Assembly (NCBI GenBank): GCA_028023455.1
Contig: JAQFVV010006636.1
Span: forward strand, 248,001-312,000
Length of the DNA stretch: 64,000 nucleotides
Reading direction: 5' to 3'
Source: Epiperipatus broadwayi
Taxonomy: Eukaryota; Onychophora; Udeonychophora; Euonychophora; Peripatidae
A program made the position numbers and the translations under genes. The notes beneath the pieces are model-generated. The model was not told the DNA's origin. It did no database searches and worked only from the letters and a program-made list of their open reading frames with translations. Numbering within the stretch: position 1 is the first letter of the stretch; every line of letters starts with the position of its first letter. Positions 58,310-64,000 of this stretch are shown here, piece after piece.

Positions 58310-58690
58310 TTATACATGAGGGGTCAGAGTGACTTAAAGTCAACATGGGTATGACAATAATAGTGGTATCCATCATCAGATTTTCAATGATATAGATGGC
58401 TAATAAGTTGGAGAGTGGAGAAGATTGAAGCCTGTCCATTAACATTTTAAGATTTATTATTTTAACATAAACTTAGCACTGATTACACATATATATGGGA
58501 GATAATGATGTGGACCAACTGATGAGTGCCGGTTCAGCATGAAATACATATATTGGAGATCATTTATTTTTTTCACATGTATGTGGTCATGTGTATCAGT
58601 TGTATAAGATGGAGTGGATAGCTGTAGGAAGCTTGAAAAGTCTGAGTTCAAATCCCTTCTAATTATATTAAGTTCAGTATATACTTGTAT
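58310..58690 (+). mobile_element. Family A hammerhead element, long variant
   Basis: GAGGGGTCAGAGTGACTTAA and GTCAACATGGGTATGACAAT (also at 14.83 kb) precede GAAGCCTGTCCATTAACA, the ribozyme, and the tail GTGTATCAGTTGTATAAGA ... GAGTTCAAATCCCTTC (B-box-like). It has the same order as the 14.64-15.22 kb element but only one unit. Confidence 0.72.
58504..58565 (+). ncRNA. Type I hammerhead ribozyme motif (family A)
   Basis: Inner helix I CCAA (58515-58518) with UUGG (58553-58556); CUGAUGA (58519-58525); stem II GUGC/GCAU with one wobble; GAAA (58541-58544); helix III AUA(CA)UAU; A17 (58552). The outer helix I here is AAUGAU with AUCAUU, different in sequence from the 4.49- and 30.18-kb copies yet still paired. 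The core is complete. Confidence 0.82.
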
Positions 58691-58794
58691 TTAAATATTA
58701 TATATAATTTCTATGATAGGCTACCCACAATTAACCAAAATCATTTTCTGGTACATTTTTGATAGTTATAATATATACCACAAATCAAATTAAG

Positions 58795-59068
58795 TATTTG
58801 TATTTATGTATTGGACTATTTACATCATCTAATATAAGTATTGCATGTCTTTAAAAAAATTATTCCAGATACATTCATCTGTTAGTAATAACACATAGGT
58901 TCCAAATACATTCAGGTATTAGTAATAGCACACAGATTACCTTTGTGCTATTTTAACAGCTGAATGAATTAGGAATATTTAAATAAAGTTAATTTTTCTA
59001 CAGACATTCAATACTCATATTAGATGATGGAAATAGTCCAATATATAAATACAACTAAAATACCATCA
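58795..59068. mobile_element. SINE-2 related foldback
   Basis: TTGTATTTATGTATTGGACT at the left is mirrored by GTCCAATATATAAATACAAC at the right; inner parts GTCTTTA.AAAAAT and GTTAGTAATA.CACA are also inverted. It has the ends of the 26.85-27.57 kb composite but without the tRNA-like head. AACAAACCTTCAGGAAAAC follows on the right as at 27.55 kb. Confidence 0.7.
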
Positions 59069-59069
59069 T

Positions 59070-59250
59070 AACAAACCTTCAGGAAAACTTAAATGTTATC
59101 TTTATTTAGAAGACAAAAAAGTTATTAAAGTAAAAATATAAGTTATAGCTAAATCTCAAGAGAATTTTTATGCAACAACAAAAAAAAAATCTTAAAAAAT
59201 ATGCTTATTTATTATTTTCATGAAAATAAATATAATACTTCTGTTAATAC
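59070..59250. other. AT-rich spacer
   Basis: Nothing recognised. Confidence 0.4.
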
Positions 59251-59257
59251 AACTTAT

Positions 59258-59522
59258 AAATTACAATATAACAATTCGTCAATTGCTAAAACAGAGAATC
59301 TTTAATAAATAAAAATAACTATTGTCAAGCACTTTTAACTCCTACGAATCCTTGTCAAGGCACTATAAAAATCTTACTTTTCTCCTAAGCGATAAGCAAA
59401 ATAGAATTTTTTATACTGCCTTGATAAGGATTAGAAGTTGAAAGCGATTGGCAATAGTTATTTTATTTATTAAAGATTCTCTGTTTTAACAGTTGATTAA
59501 TTGTTGTATTATAATTTCATGA
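59258..59522. mobile_element. Foldback element, arms about 120 bp
   Basis: Arms at 59258-59372 and about 59408-59522 are inverted copies (CAGAGAATCTTTAATAAATA and complement; CCTTGTCAAGGCA near the inner end). Non-coding, no hammerhead core seen. Confidence 0.72.
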
Positions 59523-59725
59523 ACATATTTGTAATAAGAAAAAAAAATATTATTGTTTAGTACGTTTTACTCAAACTACTTTTTAATTTTTATTTATACC
59601 TGGATAACAAATCAAATATATTTATAATTCATGATAATTTTAGTTATATATACTTTTTATAAATAGAATATGTTAAAACTGGTATTAAGTAAAGAGATTT
59701 TTTCCCCCAATTGCATACTCTAGTA

Positions 59726-60624
59726 CAGTGTCTTCAACCACAGGGCCGAAGAAGTTGTCTGTCGGTCCGCAGCTAGACTGCAAGAAAGCTTATAATAACA
59801 AAATAATAAGATTTTAAACTTTTAATTAATATGAACAATTTTTATTTATTTTTTCATCACATTTATTAAAAAAAAAGAAACAGAACAAAAATACCACAAA
59901 ATCTAATCAATCATACATAAATTAATTTGTTTTTCTATTTATCACAGATGTTTATGGGGGGGGGGGGTAGAAAGTTTTTTATTACACAAACTCCAGTTGT
60001 CTTTTGATAGCCAATCACGGCTGCTTGTCAGCATTGTTAAAACAATAAAATGTAACGTGACGTTTTTTGATCTCTTAAATTTTTTCTACTCTCTCTTTTA
60101 ATATTTCATTTTTAGTGGGGTTTTTTTGGCTATAAGGCTTTTTTTTTTTTTGGCTTTAACTTTTTATTTTGGAAATCAATTTTTATTACCTTTTTTTAAA
60201 AATAAAAACCAAAAAATAAGTTCTGTTTCTAACTTTTGCAAAGTATTTCTCAATACACCCCCACCACCCCAAAATATAGTAAAATCAAAACTTTTGACTT
60301 TTTCAAGTTTCGTTTTCTTTTTTTTTTTTGTTTAAAAATACGCCCACTTTTTTTTTTGGCCTATAAGGCAATATTTTTTTTTGGCTTTATTTGTATACCG
60401 TTAAAATACTAAAACTTTTATTTTTAAAACCAATTTCTGTTACCTTTTTTTAAAAATAAAAACAAACAAAAAATAACTTTGGTGTCAATCTTTTGTCTCA
60501 GTGTTGACAACGTATTTCTCACCCCCCCCCCCCAATAAAATTTTATCTGTAAACTTTTGCTGGTCTGTGAAATCTTATCCTTACTTTTAGCGGTCCGCAG
60601 GTGTGAAAAGGTTGAAGACCACTG
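59726..60624. mobile_element. hAT-type non-autonomous DNA transposon
   Basis: The left end CAGTGTCTTCAACCACAGG and right end CCTTTTCACACCTGCGGAC (complement), with CAGTGGTCTTCAACC as its outermost bases, are typical hAT terminal repeats; both ends also carry a GGTCCGCAG block. Flanking 8-mers CTCTAGTA (59718-59725) and CTTTAGTT (60625-60632) agree at 6 of 8 positions, as expected for an old hAT 8-bp target duplication. No transposase is present. A direct internal duplication is listed separately. Confidence 0.85.
60110..60545 (+). repeat. Internal direct duplication within the hAT element
   Basis: GGC(C)TATAAGGC, the T-run GGCTTTA, ACC(T)7AAAAATAAAAA, the TTTTGCAAAGTATTTCTCA/ACAACGTATTTCTCA region and the C-run occur twice in order (about 60125-60280 and 60357-60535). 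The T and C homopolymers differ in length between copies. Confidence 0.7.
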
Positions 60625-60634
60625 CTTTAGTTTA

Positions 60635-61290
60635 ATTATGAAATGGTAATTAACTTAATGATATAGATATGGCTGAAGTTCTTTTAAATTGTTATTTGGA
60701 AAGTAGTGTGGAGAAAATATCTGAATTTTATCCATCATTTATTCAATCAATGTGTATTGTTTTATATGGACAACTTGTTGTTATTCACATATTTTCTTAC
60801 TTACAATATAGTCTTAGCTCTGTATTCTCAATTTAATATTTCTTTTTACATATGCTGTGATTAATTGATATATACGTTTTGTATTTCCATAAATTGAAAC
60901 ATGTATTGTGTCCCGCTAGTTTATTTCTGTATCTGGTTTTAATAAATATAGAAATATCTGCATGTTTATAGAACTATTGCAGTGTTTAGAGAATAGATTG
61001 TGACCCGAAAACAAATAATTATTTTTTTTAGAAATGCGTGCGTAATTAAATATTTTAGCATAAGTTACAAATATATGCTTGCACACACCATTTTAATGTT
61101 ATTTTTATAATAATTGGTGTTTAAAGGTATTAATCATACTTTACCACCTTTAATTTTATTTACATTATAGTGACACATGTATTTTATCGCTCAATGAAAA
61201 ACAAGATTATCAATGGCTAATTATTGTCAATTCAATTATTTTATATTCCATTACATTGAAATAAGCAAACAGTTTATACTTTGTGGCTAA
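60635..61290. other. AT-rich stretch, nothing recognised
   Basis: No recognisable feature. Confidence 0.4.
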
Positions 61291-61294
61291 TTAT

Positions 61295-61575
61295 GAATCA
61301 AAATATATAAAATGCGCTAACACGCACAAGCACTCTTGCTCTTGCTACAAAATATCCAAGAAATGGAATGCGTAATCATTTCATTTGCATAAATTTGCAT
61401 CAATCCGAGTCGATTCATTATAGTTTATAATACGGCTATAATTATGAGGGCTTTGACCCTTGAAAGTGCTTAGCCATTTAATGAATAGATATTAAAATAA
61501 AAATAATATATATTTTCTTTATTTTTTAGCTTTGTGTGCTTGTGCGTGTTAGCGCATTTTATATATTTTGATTCC
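61295..61575. mobile_element. MITE with perfect 39-bp terminal inverted repeats
   Basis: 61295-61333 and 61537-61575 are exact inverted copies, containing GCGCTAACACGCACAAGCAC. The internal 203 bp are unrelated and non-coding. TTCCATTACATTG occurs both about 45 bp before the left end and at the right end, so the exact boundary and target duplication are uncertain. The perfect repeats suggest recent activity. Superfamily unknown. Confidence 0.85.
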
Positions 61576-61742
61576 ATTACATTGTGAAATTTCAGTGTAT
61601 AGTAAGATATATATATATATATAAGGCTATCTTACTACATTTTTATCTCATTACATTATGTGACTCAATATGAAGCTTTTTATAAAATTATTAGCTAAAA
61701 TTTTGGAAGTTATAAAAGTAAACTTGTAATTAATAAAGAAAT

Positions 61743-62341
<599 letters not shown>

Positions 62342-62344
62342 CAC

Positions 62345-63780
62345 CAACAAACAGATGGATATATTGATAAATAGCTAGATTGGAAACTGAAAATAAAGCA
62401 GAACTGAATTAAAAGGAGAAAGGAAGAAGTAAACCTTAAAGAATAATTTTGAAATACTGAGATGTTTGAAACTAGAGATTTCTATGAAAATGTCATGGAG
62501 AATGGACTTCATTTAAACTTGTCCCATATAAAATATTTACCACTGATTTTATAATAGCTATAAGAATCAACCATAGATTGTGGTAAAACACTACAATCCA
62601 TATGATTAAACCAAAAATAAAATTATTAAAATTTAATTAATTTTGTATGCCGATCAGTCATTTTTTGACCATGTTTATTAATAACATTTACTGGGATTCG
62701 ACAAAACCACATATATTTTATGATTCACCAATTTTTTTTTCAGATTTTGATGTGATATAATATTTTATTTAATAAAATGTATAAGTGTAAAAGAAAAAAA
62801 AATATTGCATTTAAAAAAAATTATAAAATATTTTGCATGTTATAAAATGAAGCCTATTGGATTAATATTAGCAGAGCATTCTTGAATTGCATCAGAAAGC
62901 TCAGTTTAAAGAATTTAACTAAGAATTTAGAATTAGTAATAGCAATTAAATATGACTTTATAGATTCTGAAGTGAATACCAACATAAAAACATGAAAACA
63001 GAGTGACTATTGACTATTAATAATGAGATAGTTATAATGTTTTCATTGGGAAAAAAGATATTTAAAAAACATATCACCCAAAACATATTTAATTGCAGTA
63101 AAAGTATGACATTTTCCTATTTATTTATATAAAAAAATAAAGATTCCAATACAAAATGTTTTTATTTTGGATCGAATATGAGTGAAGAGACACATAGACA
63201 ATAAATATATAAATGTGCTCTCTCAGTGTTAATAATAACATTATTTTTTTAATTTTTATACTATAATTTTAATTTACACATGCATATTATGTGCATAAAA
63301 AGCATCTGCTATAAATACATGCATGTTGAAAAGTACTGTACCCATGCAATGCAGTTTACTAATATGTATTCGATTTTAATCAAAGCTTATTGATAAAACA
63401 TGAGTTATTATATATGATATACTATATAACTTATGGGAGCTTGGAAGAAAATATGTGATATTGTGGTTCCATTTTATTGTCACCATAAATCATGATATAA
63501 ACAAAAGAAATTACCAATGAAAAAAACTATACCAAATATTATTTCTTATAAATAAGATTTATAAATGATATATATAAATATATAAGTGCTGGAATTTATA
63601 GCGGCAAGAATTGGATGAGTGTACATTTGATATTTTGTTTCATAATGATTTGTTGTTGAGAACTAAGTAAAGGAAATTGTTGGGTTTCTTTCTTAGGCAT
63701 TTGATCATCTATAAAATCTATAAAAGTGATTCCAAATTAGTCTTTTATTCACACATACAAATCAAATGGGATATCTCATT
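62345..63780. other. AT-rich stretch, nothing recognised
   Basis: No supported gene or repeat. Confidence 0.4.
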
Positions 63781-63789
63781 ACATAGTTT

Positions 63790-64000
63790 CTTTATAAATG
63801 AGATATTTATTTTATATAGTGCGATGCTTTTGAATTGTAATAAACTAATCATCAGATTTTTAAGCTAATGCACGTGTTCTTTGTGGATCTTAACAATAAA
63901 TGAATACTGTCATTTTCCAATACAAGATAAAGTCTTTGTGAAAGAATAGAATAAATCCACCTATTCTTTCTACCCAAATGCTTAAGTATGGGCAAATCTT
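63790..64000. mobile_element. MITE-like element cut by the window end
   Basis: TTTTATATAGTGCGATG is the family end motif (compare 32.04 kb). It is followed by AATGCACGTG, AATGAATACTGTCATT, ATAAAGTCTTTGTGAAAGAA and a hairpin GAATAGAATAAATCC..CTATTC. AAGCATTTGGG and AAGATTTGCCCATA at the very end (inverted) match 6.41-6.47 kb. The second arm lies outside the window. Confidence 0.6.

Overview
This window looks like gene-poor, strongly AT-rich nuclear DNA from an invertebrate-type metazoan. Pointers are long (TAA)n, (TA)n, (TG)n and (GATA)n arrays, Pol III-type tRNA-derived SINEs, an RTE-clade LINE, a Penelope-like element (PLE) with a GIY-YIG domain, relics of Merlin and hAT DNA transposons, and a KRBA2-like integrase relic. 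The species cannot be named from this sequence. I found no convincing host protein-coding gene, rRNA, functional tRNA or CRISPR array. All recognisable coding sequence is mobile-element derived and broken.

Layout. 0-8 kb: RTE 3' fragment (minus), SINE-1 copy, (TAA)n, a hammerhead-bearing tandem repeat (4.16-4.69 kb), two inverted-repeat elements. 8-11.7 kb: featureless AT-rich DNA. 11.8-15.2 kb: foldback element with hammerhead-like motif, second RTE fragment, another inverted repeat, (TA)n, hammerhead element. 16.5-21.5 kb: three large foldback elements in a row, a tandem duplication, a hammerhead element. 24.5-31.7 kb: more hammerhead elements, a G-rich island, a coding-like relic split by a composite SINE-2 insertion. 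31.8-33.5 kb: hairpin element and Merlin transposase relic with a 42-bp in-frame triplication. 36.56-40.76 kb: two PLE copies head to head as a 4.2-kb palindrome. 41-50 kb: scattered short repeats and a foldback with three hammerhead-like cores. 49.9-51.1 kb: integrase relic. 53.8-55.0 kb: two related foldbacks, one with a well-formed hammerhead. 55.7-57.3 kb: four SINE-1 copies. 58-64 kb: hammerhead element, SINE-2 foldback, hAT MITE, TIR MITE, a 600-bp GATA array and a MITE running off the end.

The most interesting signal is a concentration of hammerhead ribozyme (HHR) motifs. At least four repeat families carry CUGANGA - stem II - GAAA cores with a short helix III (A, B, C and D in the feature list); a fifth (E) and the PLE carry near-core versions. 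Families A, B and C also have a two-part helix I, and in family A its outer segment covaries between copies. Family A occurs as tandem units of about 415-470 bp; B, C, D, E and the PLE occur mainly as inverted pairs. This matches what is known of metazoan retrozymes (small non-autonomous HHR retroelements thought to be moved by PLE machinery). Here a PLE with the same ribozyme layout lies among them. The foldback arrangement, which puts ribozyme and antisense in one transcript, is the least expected part.
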